Source: Bacteroidetes bacterium HGW-Bacteroidetes-5 (GTDB lineage: Bacteria; Bacteroidota; Bacteroidia; Bacteroidales; UBA932). Taken from it: DNA of 64,000 nucleotides. Where the stretch lies: positions 1,984,001 through 2,048,000 of the forward strand of contig PHDC01000001.1 in the NCBI GenBank assembly GCA_002842515.1, read 5' to 3'. Numbering within the stretch: the stretch's first letter is position 1; each line of letters opens with the position of its first letter. The notes beneath the pieces were generated by a model. That model was not told the origin of the DNA. It saw nothing but the letters and a program-made list of their open reading frames with translations, and did not search any database. This document shows positions 48,588 to 57,694 of this stretch, piece after piece. Position numbers and translations under genes: made by a program.

Positions 48588-49715
48588 ATGAATTTTAGAG
48601 TTTTCTTCGCAACAATAATAATCATATTCGCTGTGTTTTCTGCTTCTGCTCAGGAGATTAAATCGGTAAATATTATAGGTAAAGTAACGGGAGATACAAA
48701 GGGGTATCAAAAAATATTCTATTACAGCCCTTCATCTGCGGTGGCTGAAGCAATAATTGTAGACGGAACCTTCAATATTACCCTCCCTTTTACCGATACC
48801 TTTACTCAACTATTTTATGCAGAGTACGAGATGAAGATAAATCTTGGTTTTCGTCCATTCCCTCTGCTCATTGACGGAACCGGAGATATATTAATAAATT
48901 TGGAGATCTCTCAAGGATTTATAAAATCTGTAATAACAGGCCCAAACACAACAGTAGGCTTTCATAGTTTTTTAAAACAACAAAATGAGATAACAGCAAA
49001 AGTAAGCAACGAAATTGAGAGATCTTTAGGTAGGGTGTGGGTTCCACAAAACGACCCGCTTTACCCCAAAATTAATCTCCTAAGAGACTCGCTCAGTAAG
49101 GTATATATGAGAGATCTTTTATCTTCGTGTATAAGCGAGAACAAGGAGACTTTTCTTGGAGCCTATATTTTAAACTCAGCCGGGAGGCAATTAACAATAA
49201 CAGATTTAGAGGAGCTTTACGGATTGCTTTCACCTCAAATTCAAAAAACTTCGGAAGGAGAGAAGGTGGCCGCATATATTCGTGGCGTTAAAGGAGCAAA
49301 TAGCGGGTCACTTGTAAAGAACTTTGTACTTAATGATCAAAACGGAAATCCAATATCATTTGACTCATTTAGAGGCAAATATGTATGGATGGATTTCTGG
49401 GCAAGCTGGTGCGGACCCTGCAAGGAGGCCTTCCCACATATGAGAGAGATCTATACAAAATATAAGGATAAAAACTTTGAAATTCTGGGTATCTCTACAG
49501 ACTCAAAAATTGAACCCTGGCTTAAAATTCTGCCACAAATAAATAATCCCTGGCCACAAGTATGGGATAGTAAAAACATTATGAGTGAGTTTGCAGTTAC
49601 TGCATTCCCCACTTCGTTTTTAATAGACCCCGCCGGTAAGATAATTTTAAAAGAGGTTGGCTTCTCTCAAAACGGAATACTACAGAAAAAGCTTGCCGAG
49701 CTTTTCGGCAAATAA
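48588..49715 (+). CDS. TlpA/ResA-like thiol-disulfide oxidoreductase 1
   Basis: Exported thioredoxin-fold protein of about 375 residues: signal peptide (ending ASAQ), an N-terminal domain like DUF4369 (about 25-130) and a C-terminal TlpA domain with the active site WASWCGPCKEAFP (Cys-Gly-Pro-Cys) and the cis-Pro region VTAFPTSFLIDPAGKI. It probably reduces disulfides or passes electrons at the outside of the inner membrane. ATG at 48588 begins the signal peptide. It is 36 bp upstream of a paralogue and is not part of the M16 operon, being separated by the hairpin element. Confidence 0.93.
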   Translation: MNFRVFFATIIIIFAVFSASAQEIKSVNIIGKVTGDTKGYQKIFYYSPSSAVAEAIIVDGTFNITLPFTDTFTQLFYAEYEMKINLGFRPFPLLIDGTGDILINLEISQGFIKSVITGPNTTVGFHSFLKQQNEITAKVSNEIERSLGRVWVPQNDPLYPKINLLRDSLSKVYMRDLLSSCISENKETFLGAYILNSAGRQLTITDLEELYGLLSPQIQKTSEGEKVAAYIRGVKGANSGSLVKNFVLNDQNGNPISFDSFRGKYVWMDFWASWCGPCKEAFPHMREIYTKYKDKNFEILGISTDSKIEPWLKILPQINNPWPQVWDSKNIMSEFAVTAFPTSFLIDPAGKIILKEVGFSQNGILQKKLAELFGK

Positions 49716-49750
49716 TAATAAAGAATCGTAAATCACTAATTAATAATCTT

Positions 49751-50881
49751 ATGAAAAAAACAATTTTAGCAGCTATATTGCTGATCTCTCCTATGGCAAT
49801 GATGGCACAGGATGGAGCGTACACCATTAAAGGTGAGGTGGCTAAGCTTAACGCCCCGGCCAAAGTGTATCTTACATACCGTACGGCAACAGCAAATTTT
49901 ATTGACTCATCTGCAGTTGTAGATGGAAAATTTGAATTTAAAGGGAGCGTTGGAGCACCGGTGAAGGCATCTTTAGTGCTTAACCATAAAGGTACAGGCG
50001 CGAGATCAAGAACTCTTCCAAACCTTCAGGTTTACCTTGAGTCTGCAGTAATAGGCATAACTACAAAGGATTCACTTAAAGATGCCAGATTCACGGGATC
50101 AAAGCTCAATACAGATAATCAAAACTACATAAAAGCTCTTAAACCATCTGCAGATAAGATGGCAGCATTCAATGCAGAGTTTAGTGCACTACCTGCAGAT
50201 AAGCAAAAGGATGAGGCTGTAAGGGCTCCGTTTGGGGTAAGATATGCAGCTATAATTGCAGAGCAGGAGGCCGCTACATTGACTTTTATTAAGTCAAACC
50301 CTTCAAGCGCAATTAGTCTGGATGCTATAATAGCTTTGGGAGGATCAATTCCGGATTATCAAAAAGTTGCCCCACTATATGAGGCACTAACTTCTGATGT
50401 AAAAAACAGCACAGCAGGGAAAGCATATGCTGCAAGCCTGGATAAAATGAAGTTAACAATGGTAGGAGCAATTGCTCCCGAGTTTACTCAGAATGACCCG
50501 AACGGAAACCCTGTTAAGCTATCGGATTTCAGAGGAAAGTATGTTCTGATAGACTTTTGGGCATCTTGGTGTGGCCCTTGCCGTGCAGAGAACCCAAATG
50601 TTGTGAAGGCATTCAACGATTTTAAAGATAAGGGATTCACAGTTCTTGGCGTATCGCTGGATAATGAGCAGGGGAGACAAAATTGGCTAAATGCTATAGA
50701 AAAAGATGGTCTTACCTGGACTCAGGTTTCCGATCTTAAATACTGGGACAACGAAGTTTCAAAAATGTATGGGATTAGATCTATCCCTCAAAACCTACTG
50801 CTTGACCCTAACGGAAAAATTCTTGCAAAGAATTTAAGAGGTAAAGCTCTTTTAGATAAGCTTGCAGAGATTTTAAAATAG
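49751..50881 (+). CDS. TlpA/ResA-like thiol-disulfide oxidoreductase 2
   Basis: A 376-residue paralogue: signal peptide (ending MMAQ), a DUF4369 domain (about 22-110: YTIKGEVAKLNAPAKVYLTY), a helical linker, and a TlpA domain with WASWCGPCRAENP and cis-Pro SIPQNLLLDPNGKIL. Compared with paralogue 1 the linker is Ala/Lys-rich (EFSALPADKQKDEAVRAPFG). Both genes share a transcript that ends at the terminator at 50927-50962. Confidence 0.93.
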   Translation: MKKTILAAILLISPMAMMAQDGAYTIKGEVAKLNAPAKVYLTYRTATANFIDSSAVVDGKFEFKGSVGAPVKASLVLNHKGTGARSRTLPNLQVYLESAVIGITTKDSLKDARFTGSKLNTDNQNYIKALKPSADKMAAFNAEFSALPADKQKDEAVRAPFGVRYAAIIAEQEAATLTFIKSNPSSAISLDAIIALGGSIPDYQKVAPLYEALTSDVKNSTAGKAYAASLDKMKLTMVGAIAPEFTQNDPNGNPVKLSDFRGKYVLIDFWASWCGPCRAENPNVVKAFNDFKDKGFTVLGVSLDNEQGRQNWLNAIEKDGLTWTQVSDLKYWDNEVSKMYGIRSIPQNLLLDPNGKILAKNLRGKALLDKLAEILK

Positions 50882-50882
50882 A

Positions 50883-51006
50883 CTTTGCCATTGTTTGATG
50901 TATACATCAAAAGGTGAGCGTATTATAAAAGGCAGTTTTCCAAAACGGGAAAACTGCCTTTTTCAATAAAAACACTGTTAGTCAGTTACATCAAACACTG
51001 CCAGAG
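50883..51006. repeat. Stop-codon-linked short repeat, second pair
   Basis: CTTTGCCATTGTTTGATGTAT begins 2 bp after the TlpA 2 stop (plus strand, 50883-50903); CTCTGGCAGTGTTTGATGTA follows directly after the redoxin stop (minus strand, 50987-51006). They face each other across a terminator. The plus copy is part of an 18-bp perfect palindrome, TTTGATGTATACATCAAA (50894-50911). Confidence 0.7.
50927..50962. terminator. Bidirectional terminator between convergent redox genes
   Basis: GGCAGTTTTCC (50931-50941) and GGAAAACTGCC (50948-50958) form an 11-bp stem with A-run before and T-run after, so it can end transcripts from both sides. Confidence 0.88.
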
Positions 51007-51618
51007 TCACTTTTTCACTTTAATAGAGCACCCTATTGCAACTGTAGTTTTAACCTCAACCTCTCTGTTTGCAAGAAGTGCATCCACTGCATCTTCTACA
51101 TATTTTTTGGATACATCTGCGGCATTTTTGTAGTTGTCATCAATTGCTCCAATATATTTAACGATGTTTTTGGCTCCCTCTTTTTTTAGGATAAAAACGT
51201 GTGGGGTCTTGGTTGCTCCGTACTGAGGGAAGATCTTCTGACCATCATCAAAAAGGTAAGGGAAGGTAAACCCTTTCTCTTTAGCCCTCTTAATCATTAG
51301 CTCAAAGCTATCCTTAGGCTCAAGTGCGGGGTCATTAGGGTTGATTGCAACTACAGGGTATCCCAGCGGAGAATACTTCTTGTCCAGTGCAATGATTCTA
51401 TCTTCATATGCAATAGAGTATGGGCAATGGTTGCAGGTAAATATTACGATAAACCCTTTTGCATCTTTATGGTTTTCAAGGGAGACCATTTTATTGTCCA
51501 CTCCCTTAAGTTTGAAGTCTGTGGCAGCATCGCCTACCTTATAACCCTGTGCAGATAGGGTTCCGATTGTAAAGAGGGATATTAGAAGGAGTCCGGCTAT
51601 TTTTTGTATTGTTTTCAT
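51007..51618 (-). CDS. Thioredoxin-fold redoxin with CNHCPYS active site
   Basis: A 203-residue exported protein (signal peptide ending LSAQ) of the AhpC/TSA-redoxin superfamily. The active site is IVIFTCNHCPYS, a CxxC with an unusual Asn-His pair; the His in that place is typical of oxidising enzymes of the DsbA type, so the reaction could be oxidation or a peroxiredoxin-like one. A second Cys sits near the C-terminus (IGCSIK). YPVVAINPNDPAL and GATKTPHVFIL (cis-Pro) complete the fold. It is followed on the same strand by a gap of 49 bp to the TlpA-like gene at 51668, which lies upstream in transcription order. Confidence 0.88.
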   Translation of the reverse strand: MKTIQKIAGLLLISLFTIGTLSAQGYKVGDAATDFKLKGVDNKMVSLENHKDAKGFIVIFTCNHCPYSIAYEDRIIALDKKYSPLGYPVVAINPNDPALEPKDSFELMIKRAKEKGFTFPYLFDDGQKIFPQYGATKTPHVFILKKEGAKNIVKYIGAIDDNYKNAADVSKKYVEDAVDALLANREVEVKTTVAIGCSIKVKK

Positions 51619-51667
51619 ATTTTCAAATAATTTAGTTGTTAATTTTTAAAGATTATAATTTCCGGTT

Positions 51668-52219
51668 TTAAAGATGGAGCTTAATAATACTCTCCAGCTC
51701 ATCCATACTGAGAGAGTTCTCCACGAATTGCAGGGATTTCCCATTTTTAATAAACAGTGTAGCAGGAATAGATCCACTCCAGGATTTGTCTACACTTGGG
51801 ATCCATTCGTTCATCTTTTTAATATCGTCAAGCAGATAGTGATCTACGTCCAGCTTTAGTCGTTTTGCGAAATTTTTGACTGTGCCGTTGGCCTTCTCTG
51901 CATCATCGAGAGAGACAAGAATCATCTTATATTTTTTGTTTCCCCTGTACTTCCCGTCTACAGCCATAAAATGCGGCAGCTCCTCTACGCAAGGTCTGCA
52001 CCAGGTTGCCCAGAAGTTAACCACATATAGTGTATCATTCTGTTTAGTGTAAACAGGTATCAGCCCCCCGTAATCTACAACTTTAATAACAGGGTCTGCT
52101 ATAGAACCCGGGTTAACAGTTGTGGAGTTGCTTTGCTGGCCGTTTACCGTAAAAGAAAAAAGGGTGAGGGTAAACAAAAGAAAATTATATGGTGTAATTA
52201 AGCTCTTCATCTTGGTCAT
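51668..52219 (-). CDS. TlpA-like thioredoxin-fold protein
   Basis: A short exported thiol-disulfide oxidoreductase of 183 residues: signal peptide (ending TVNGQ), TlpA domain with VNFWATWCRPCVEELPHF and the cis-Pro in GSIPATLFIKNGKSL. It has no DUF4369 domain, unlike the two plus-strand paralogues. It heads the minus-strand pair with the redoxin gene. Upstream is a 220-bp A+T-rich gap shared with the divergent M28 gene, with no clear promoter on this strand. Confidence 0.92.
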   Translation of the reverse strand: MTKMKSLITPYNFLLFTLTLFSFTVNGQQSNSTTVNPGSIADPVIKVVDYGGLIPVYTKQNDTLYVVNFWATWCRPCVEELPHFMAVDGKYRGNKKYKMILVSLDDAEKANGTVKNFAKRLKLDVDHYLLDDIKKMNEWIPSVDKSWSGSIPATLFIKNGKSLQFVENSLSMDELESIIKLHL

Positions 52220-52439
52220 TTATTATATTAAGTCTTTCTTAAGGTTTATTATAATTTGTTTTTTGACTTAATTGATTTTGTATTCGTCACATAAAACACA
52301 TTTCGGGACATAAAAGTTTACTCATTAGAGAAAACAGATGAGTGCTTTGAGAGATAGTGTAATTAAGGGATACTCTCTTAAGGAGTTGTATCAAAAAAAA
52401 TTATAACTTTCGGAATAAATTTAAAATGGAGGATTAATT

Positions 52440-54032
52440 ATGTCCGGAAAAAACTTGATACTATGCCTTTCAATGGCATCTATTATTCTGAGTTGCAATT
52501 CAAAAGAGAAGAATTTTAAATCTGCTATTGACAGTATTTCTCAAGCAGATCTTAGTAATCATATCTCTATTCTCGCTTCTGACGATTTTCAGGGACGCGC
52601 CCCCTCTACCTTAGGTGAGGAGAGGACAATCCAATACCTTGAAGATCAGTTTGCGAAAATTGGATTAAAACCGGGTAACGGAGATAGTTTCTTTCAGGAG
52701 GTTTCGCTGGTTAAGATATCTGCAGATAAGCAGATGAAGTTTAATATAAAGTCAAAAAGGAGAGAGTTCAATCTCGTTTTTTCAGAAGAGTTTGTCGGTG
52801 GAACGCCACAGCTGAGTGAGCAGGTAAACTTTGATAATTCTGAAATTATTTTTGTGGGATACGGAATTAATGCACCGGAGCATAACTGGAATGATTACCA
52901 GGACCTTGATGTAAAAGGCAAAACAGTATTGATGTTGGTTAACGACCCCGGATATGCAACATCGGACTCTACTCTTTTTGAGGGGCGTACTATGACATTT
53001 TATGGTAGATGGACATATAAGTTTGAAGAGGCGGCAAGGCAGGGGGCAAAAGCTGCAATTATAATTCACGAAACCGGTGCTGCCGCATATCCCTGGGGAG
53101 TGGTACAGGGGAGCTGGAACGAATCTAAGTTCTATCTTGCCAATAATATGCTCTCAAAGTCGGATCTCTATTTACAGAGCTGGGTAACCACTGAGTGCGC
53201 AAAGAGCCTCTTTGTGAGCTCAGGGCTTGATTATGACAAAACAATTGCTTCGGCCTCTTTGCGCGGCTTTAAACCAGTAAAGATGAATATGACGGCATCT
53301 GCACACATAAATAACCGGGTTGAGTACACAAAGTCTAACAATGTTGCTGCACTATGGCCGGGAAAAAGCAAACAAGATGAGTACCTTATCTACACTGCAC
53401 ACTGGGATCATCTGGGAATAAATCCAATGTTTGGGGAGGATACAATCCTCAATGGAGCTGTTGATAATGCAACAGGAACTGCTGCTCTTCTGGAGATTGC
53501 CCAGGCATTTGCCACCCTTGCAAAAACTCAGGATAGATCTATTCTCTTTCTTGCAGTCACCTGCGAGGAGCAGGGTCTTCTCGGGAGTGAGTTCTACACC
53601 CTGAATCCACTTTTCCCGCTCGAAAAGACAGTTGGTGTGATAAATATGGATGGGCTCAATATATTAGGCCGGACAAAAGATATGACAATTACCGGAATGG
53701 GAAAATCTACTCTGGACGGTTATGCAATTTCTGTTCTCGAAAAACAGGGAAGATATGTCTGTCCCGACCCTACACCCGAGAAAGGTGGCTATTTCCGCTC
53801 AGATCACTTCAGTTTTGCAAAGGTTGGGGTTCCAACGCTCTATTTGTCAAAAGGTATTGATAATTTAGAGCACGGTAAAGAGTGGGGTCTGGCCCAGAAT
53901 GAGAGTTGGACAAAAGAGAACTACCATAAACCATCTGACAGTTATGATCCTGCCAGATGGGATTTTCACGGTATGGTAGAGGATGTTAAGGTCTACTTTG
54001 AGATAGGTTTTGCTATTGCTTCTGCCAAGTAG
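52440..54032 (+). CDS. M28 family metallopeptidase lipoprotein
   Basis: Zinc aminopeptidase anchored in the envelope, probably periplasmic or surface, that trims peptides. The 530-residue lipoprotein (lipobox ILSC, Cys19) has the M28 domain split by a protease-associated domain (about 130-270). Metal ligands are in YTAHWDHLG (His, Asp), NGAVDNATGTAALLE (Asp), the catalytic and bridging Glu residues in VTCEEQGLLGSEFY, and the final His in RSDHFSFAKVGVPTLYL. GGAGG-type RBS (GGAGG) is 9 nt upstream of the ATG. A weak -7-like TAACTTTC lies at 52404-52411. Confidence 0.93.
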   Translation: MSGKNLILCLSMASIILSCNSKEKNFKSAIDSISQADLSNHISILASDDFQGRAPSTLGEERTIQYLEDQFAKIGLKPGNGDSFFQEVSLVKISADKQMKFNIKSKRREFNLVFSEEFVGGTPQLSEQVNFDNSEIIFVGYGINAPEHNWNDYQDLDVKGKTVLMLVNDPGYATSDSTLFEGRTMTFYGRWTYKFEEAARQGAKAAIIIHETGAAAYPWGVVQGSWNESKFYLANNMLSKSDLYLQSWVTTECAKSLFVSSGLDYDKTIASASLRGFKPVKMNMTASAHINNRVEYTKSNNVAALWPGKSKQDEYLIYTAHWDHLGINPMFGEDTILNGAVDNATGTAALLEIAQAFATLAKTQDRSILFLAVTCEEQGLLGSEFYTLNPLFPLEKTVGVINMDGLNILGRTKDMTITGMGKSTLDGYAISVLEKQGRYVCPDPTPEKGGYFRSDHFSFAKVGVPTLYLSKGIDNLEHGKEWGLAQNESWTKENYHKPSDSYDPARWDFHGMVEDVKVYFEIGFAIASAK

Positions 54033-54047
54033 ACTTTAAAGAGAAAG

Positions 54048-54779
54048 TTACTCGAAAACGGACTCCAACTTTTGATAAGTTGTGTGCATCTTTTCAATTG
54101 CAGCCTCTTTCTTTGAGGCATCTTTACCCGAAAGGGCCTCTTTAACAGAAACGGTAGCTGTGTATAGATCCTTAGAGAGAGTGTAATATTTAGGAGTTTT
54201 CTCTTTAAGGCGTTTAATGAGCTTATCTTCCGGATGTTTAGTAACAGCATCTGCCTGAAGGATTAAGTTCTCCATCATTGTTGAAATTGCATCAAAGTTC
54301 TTCTCGGGAAGATGTTTGTGGTAAATAACATAAAGAGTTTTATGGTACTCGTCCATCTCTTTATTAAACGGTCGTACAACTCTGTTCATAGCTTCGTAGG
54401 CAGAGTGGAGCTTCTCTGCGGCAAGTAAGAGGGCAGCATCGTCATTACCGGAAGCGGCAGCGTAGTAGTTATCTGCAACCAAATTGAATTTATCTAATTC
54501 GATTTTCCAGGCAGCAGCTTTCTCTCTCAAAATTCCGGGAAGCTTTGCACTATTCATTTTTGCCATATTCTCCTTAATTTGAGGTACAAGAGCTTTTAGC
54601 GCATTCATATCTTTAGATGGATATGCTTTGTGCCACATAGGGGCAATTATTGAATGGAACGCAACTAACTCCGGCACACTGGCTGTAATTTCGTGTGTTT
54701 CAATTGTGTTTTGCGAAAAAACTACGCCTGTACTAAGCATTAATACCGACAGGCACAAGATTGACAATATTTTTTTCAT
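54048..54779 (-). CDS. Exported helical protein of unknown function
   Basis: A 243-residue protein with a cleavable signal peptide (ending VFSQ) and otherwise mostly helical, Ala/Lys/Glu-rich sequence. Notable are two related halves: one with HKAYPSKDMNALKALVPQI, the other with YHKHLPEKNFDAISTMME, each a His followed by a helix pair, and each half about 100 residues long. This is the pattern of four-helix-bundle sensor or cytochrome-like proteins, but no haem-binding CxxCH is present. I cannot assign a family. ATG at 54779 is chosen since the signal peptide starts there. It is convergent with the M28 gene. Confidence 0.75.
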   Translation of the reverse strand: MKKILSILCLSVLMLSTGVVFSQNTIETHEITASVPELVAFHSIIAPMWHKAYPSKDMNALKALVPQIKENMAKMNSAKLPGILREKAAAWKIELDKFNLVADNYYAAASGNDDAALLLAAEKLHSAYEAMNRVVRPFNKEMDEYHKTLYVIYHKHLPEKNFDAISTMMENLILQADAVTKHPEDKLIKRLKEKTPKYYTLSKDLYTATVSVKEALSGKDASKKEAAIEKMHTTYQKLESVFE

Positions 54780-54842
54780 AAAAAATTTATTTTTTGATTT
54801 TTGTAAATGTAAGCACAATTAACGTACCACATAATATTTAAG

Positions 54843-56123
54843 TTAGCCCGGCTTAGATTGCAGGCTTCGGGCCCAGGGAATAATCTCTCTCGGTGCTCTC
54901 TCTTTAGCAAGAAGCTCTGTCATATACTTCATATATGGCTCTGTATGTTTATAATAGGCCTTAATTCCTTCGCAGAGGGCAAACTTTCTATCTCCCTCAC
55001 CGGTAATGAGATGTCTGTGTTTTGGGCACTCTCCACCACAGGCAAAATAGTATTCACAACGAAGACACTCTCGTGAAAGTGTGTTTCTTTTGTTTATTCC
55101 GAAGTTTATCTGCCCGGGAGATGATATAATATCCTGTAGTTCATCTCTGTATAGGTTTCCTACGATATGCTCCGGATATACAAAATGGTCGCAGGAGTAT
55201 ACATCTCCATTGTGCTCAACAGCAATATTGTCACCACAGGTCTCCCGGTATACGCATACAGAGGGCTCAATCCCAACCCGGGAGGCCAGTGTGAGGTCAA
55301 AGAGCTGCACAAAGATTTTCCCAACATCATTAACAACCCACTCGTCAAAGATGTCGGTTAAAAATTTACCATACCCTTCCGGTGACACAGACCAGGGTGC
55401 CGGTGAAGCACTGCTCTCTAAAAACGGGGAGACAATAATTGGTCTGGAACTCAACTGAGGGATGGAGCTACTCTCCTGTATGATGTAATCTACGGCAGGA
55501 AGAAACTGCATATAGTGTGAACCTATAGACTTTAAAAAGATATAGATAGATTTACCCTTTCCCTCACTTAAGCTACTTACAACAGATAGGGTATTAAACT
55601 CAACTTTAAAGCGTTTAAGCAGATCTATACCTTTGATTGTTTTATCAAAGGATGAGAACCCTTTTCTGTTTATCCGATTTTCATCGTGTATAGATTTGGG
55701 TCCGTCTATGGATACCCCCACCAAAAAATCATATTTTTTAAAAAATCGGCACCACTCCTCATTAAGAAGCGTTGCATTTGTCTGGATTGAGTTCTCTATT
55801 CGTTTTTTCTGAGGATTGTGTTTAAACTGCAGCTCTACAACTCTCTTATAGAAATCCAATCCGGCCATCAAAGGTTCCCCTCCGTGCCATACGAAACTTA
55901 CAACCGGTACCTGGTTGCTCTCTATATATTGCCGGATGTACCTCTCAAGCAGATCATCCGGGAAAAGCTTTCGCCCCGCTCCGTAGAAACGCTCTTTATC
56001 CAGATAATAACAATATTTACAATAGAGATTACAGTTGGAGCCTACAGGCTTTGTCATTGCGGTAAACGCTTTTGGCCCCTGTATCTTTATAGCGTCCGAG
56101 AGGGTAAGGAACTTTTTTTTCAA
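54843..56123 (-). CDS. Anaerobic sulfatase-maturating enzyme (radical SAM)
   Basis: Converts an active-site Cys or Ser of sulfatases to formylglycine using S-adenosylmethionine. The 426-residue protein has the radical SAM motif CNLYCKYC (Cys31, 35, 38), the GGEP motif in WHGGEPLMAGL, and the C-terminal SPASM cysteines (CLRCEYYFACGGECPKHR), matching AslB/anSME proteins. No sulfatase gene is in the window, so it must act on targets elsewhere. It lies 13 bp after the NamZ-type gene and shares its transcript. Confidence 0.92.
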   Translation of the reverse strand: MKKKFLTLSDAIKIQGPKAFTAMTKPVGSNCNLYCKYCYYLDKERFYGAGRKLFPDDLLERYIRQYIESNQVPVVSFVWHGGEPLMAGLDFYKRVVELQFKHNPQKKRIENSIQTNATLLNEEWCRFFKKYDFLVGVSIDGPKSIHDENRINRKGFSSFDKTIKGIDLLKRFKVEFNTLSVVSSLSEGKGKSIYIFLKSIGSHYMQFLPAVDYIIQESSSIPQLSSRPIIVSPFLESSASPAPWSVSPEGYGKFLTDIFDEWVVNDVGKIFVQLFDLTLASRVGIEPSVCVYRETCGDNIAVEHNGDVYSCDHFVYPEHIVGNLYRDELQDIISSPGQINFGINKRNTLSRECLRCEYYFACGGECPKHRHLITGEGDRKFALCEGIKAYYKHTEPYMKYMTELLAKERAPREIIPWARSLQSKPG

Positions 56124-56136
56124 ATTCGGGTTACAA

Positions 56137-57318
56137 TTAAAAATCCTTATAGAGCAGATACTTCTTTCTCATCTCTTTGTATTGGGTGAGCTCCGGCTCC
56201 CAACTTTGCCGAATCTCATCTTCTGTTTTGCCTTCAATTATCTGCTTTTTCAGATGATCTCCACCGGCAAGAAGGTCGAAATAGGGGCGGAAGAACTTAT
56301 CCTTCCCGGGATAGTTATTGTAGAACTCAATTAACCAACTCAGGTTAATTCGCCCACTTTCGCGGAAAATATTGACATCATATTCGCGAAGATCGACTCC
56401 AAAACACTCTGTGTCCATATGAGGCGGTTTTTTGCTCATACCCTCAATAGAGACGGGTGTAAAAGAGAAGGTGTATTTATCTTTAAGCTCCGGGTTGCCA
56501 AGCACCTGGAACGGGAACATCGTGCCGCGCCCCTGGCTGATTACAGTTCCTTCGAACAGACATAACGAAGGGTAGAGAAATATCGACTGCATTGTATTTA
56601 GGTTGGGAGATGGGTCTACAGCCATTTTGAACGATTTGCCGTGTTCATAATTTGCAACCTCGACAACCTTGAGATTACATTTTACACCATCTTTAAGCCA
56701 ACCCTCTGCGTTTATCATATTTGCAAACTCTCCAAAGGTGAGCCCGTGTACAATCGGTATCGGGTGCATACCGACAAAAGAGTGAAAAGCAGTGTCTTTG
56801 AGGACAGGGCCGTCTACATAAAAATCATTTGGATTGGGGCGATCCAGAACAATAAGTTGTTTCCCGTTTTCTGCACACGCCTCCATAACATAATGCATAG
56901 TTGAGAGGTATGTATAGAATCTCACACCCACATCCTGCATATCAAAGATCATAATGTCTACACCTTCAAGATCTTCCGGTTGAGGTTTATAGGACTTTGA
57001 ACGGTATAGATCAACTACAGGAATCCCGGTTTTTACATCTAAAGAGTCGTATTGGTTACCTCCACGGAATCCGTGTTCCGGACTGAATATCTTAACCACA
57101 TTAACTCCCATAGAGATAAGTGTATCAAGAATAGGCATCCCACAAATAACGGAGCTGTTGTTTATAGCCAGAGCAACACTCTTCCCCTCAAGCAAACTGA
57201 GGTATGCCTCTGTTCTCTCTGCTCCGGGGATAATTTCCGGCAACTCTTTTTTTGCACATCCGGTTAAAACCAGTGCTGCAAAGATTATCATTAAGATTGT
57301 TTTGGCAGTTGTTTTCAT
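56137..57318 (-). CDS. namZ: Exo-beta-N-acetylmuramidase lipoprotein (NamZ, DUF1343)
   Basis: Removes terminal MurNAc from muropeptides during peptidoglycan turnover (NamZ, GH171; known from Bacillus and Tannerella). The 393-residue lipoprotein (lipobox LTGC, Cys21) shows the family signature VVKIFSPEHGFRG, MIFDMQDVGVRFYTYLSTMH and VLDRPNPNDFYVDGP, then VHGLTFGEFANMIN, with the conserved Glu in PEHG, expected at the active site. First gene in a pair with the sulfatase maturase. The envelope location suits scavenging of cell-wall fragments, for example in organisms that cannot make MurNAc. Confidence 0.9.
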   Translation of the reverse strand: MKTTAKTILMIIFAALVLTGCAKKELPEIIPGAERTEAYLSLLEGKSVALAINNSSVICGMPILDTLISMGVNVVKIFSPEHGFRGGNQYDSLDVKTGIPVVDLYRSKSYKPQPEDLEGVDIMIFDMQDVGVRFYTYLSTMHYVMEACAENGKQLIVLDRPNPNDFYVDGPVLKDTAFHSFVGMHPIPIVHGLTFGEFANMINAEGWLKDGVKCNLKVVEVANYEHGKSFKMAVDPSPNLNTMQSIFLYPSLCLFEGTVISQGRGTMFPFQVLGNPELKDKYTFSFTPVSIEGMSKKPPHMDTECFGVDLREYDVNIFRESGRINLSWLIEFYNNYPGKDKFFRPYFDLLAGGDHLKKQIIEGKTEDEIRQSWEPELTQYKEMRKKYLLYKDF

Positions 57319-57464
57319 AGTGGTTGAAGTTTTAAATTTAAGTGTATAAAACGGACCTCAAACAAATATACAAATAAAAGAGCATCCCGGCATAATATGA
57401 ATTTTGTAACTTATATCCATTATTGTGTAATGCATTTAAGAGTCAAAAAATGAAAATTTGCAAT

Positions 57465-57480
57465 GTGATAATGTTATCAC
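57465..57480. promoter_or_regulatory. Palindromic operator candidate before csbD
   Basis: GTGATAATGTTATCAC, arms of 7 bp with a 2-bp centre, lies 15 bp before the CsbD ATG. The size and symmetry suit a dimeric repressor or a CRP/FNR-type factor, although the TGTGA spacing is 8 rather than 6. Confidence 0.45.
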
Positions 57481-57495
57481 GCTAATTATTATATT

Positions 57496-57681
57496 ATGAA
57501 CACAACAGAGGCAAAAGGAAACTGGAATGAGATTCTGGGTAAGTTAAAACAGAAATTTGCAATCTTAACCGACGACGACCTGATGTTGGCAGAGGGAAAA
57601 GAAGATGAACTCTATGGAAGGCTTCAGAAAAAACTGGGCAAATCTAAAGAGGAGTTGCATAAAATAATTTCAAATCTGTAA
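57496..57681 (+). CDS. CsbD family small stress protein
   Basis: A 61-residue soluble protein matching the CsbD family: GNWNEILGKLKQKFAILTDD, DLMLAEGKEDELYGRLQKKL and the closing SKEELHKIISNL. CsbD genes are controlled by general stress factors in many bacteria; the function is unknown. It has a palindromic site upstream and is followed 13 bp later by a two-helix membrane protein. Confidence 0.9.
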   Translation: MNTTEAKGNWNEILGKLKQKFAILTDDDLMLAEGKEDELYGRLQKKLGKSKEELHKIISNL

Positions 57682-57694
57682 AATTGGGTAGCAA

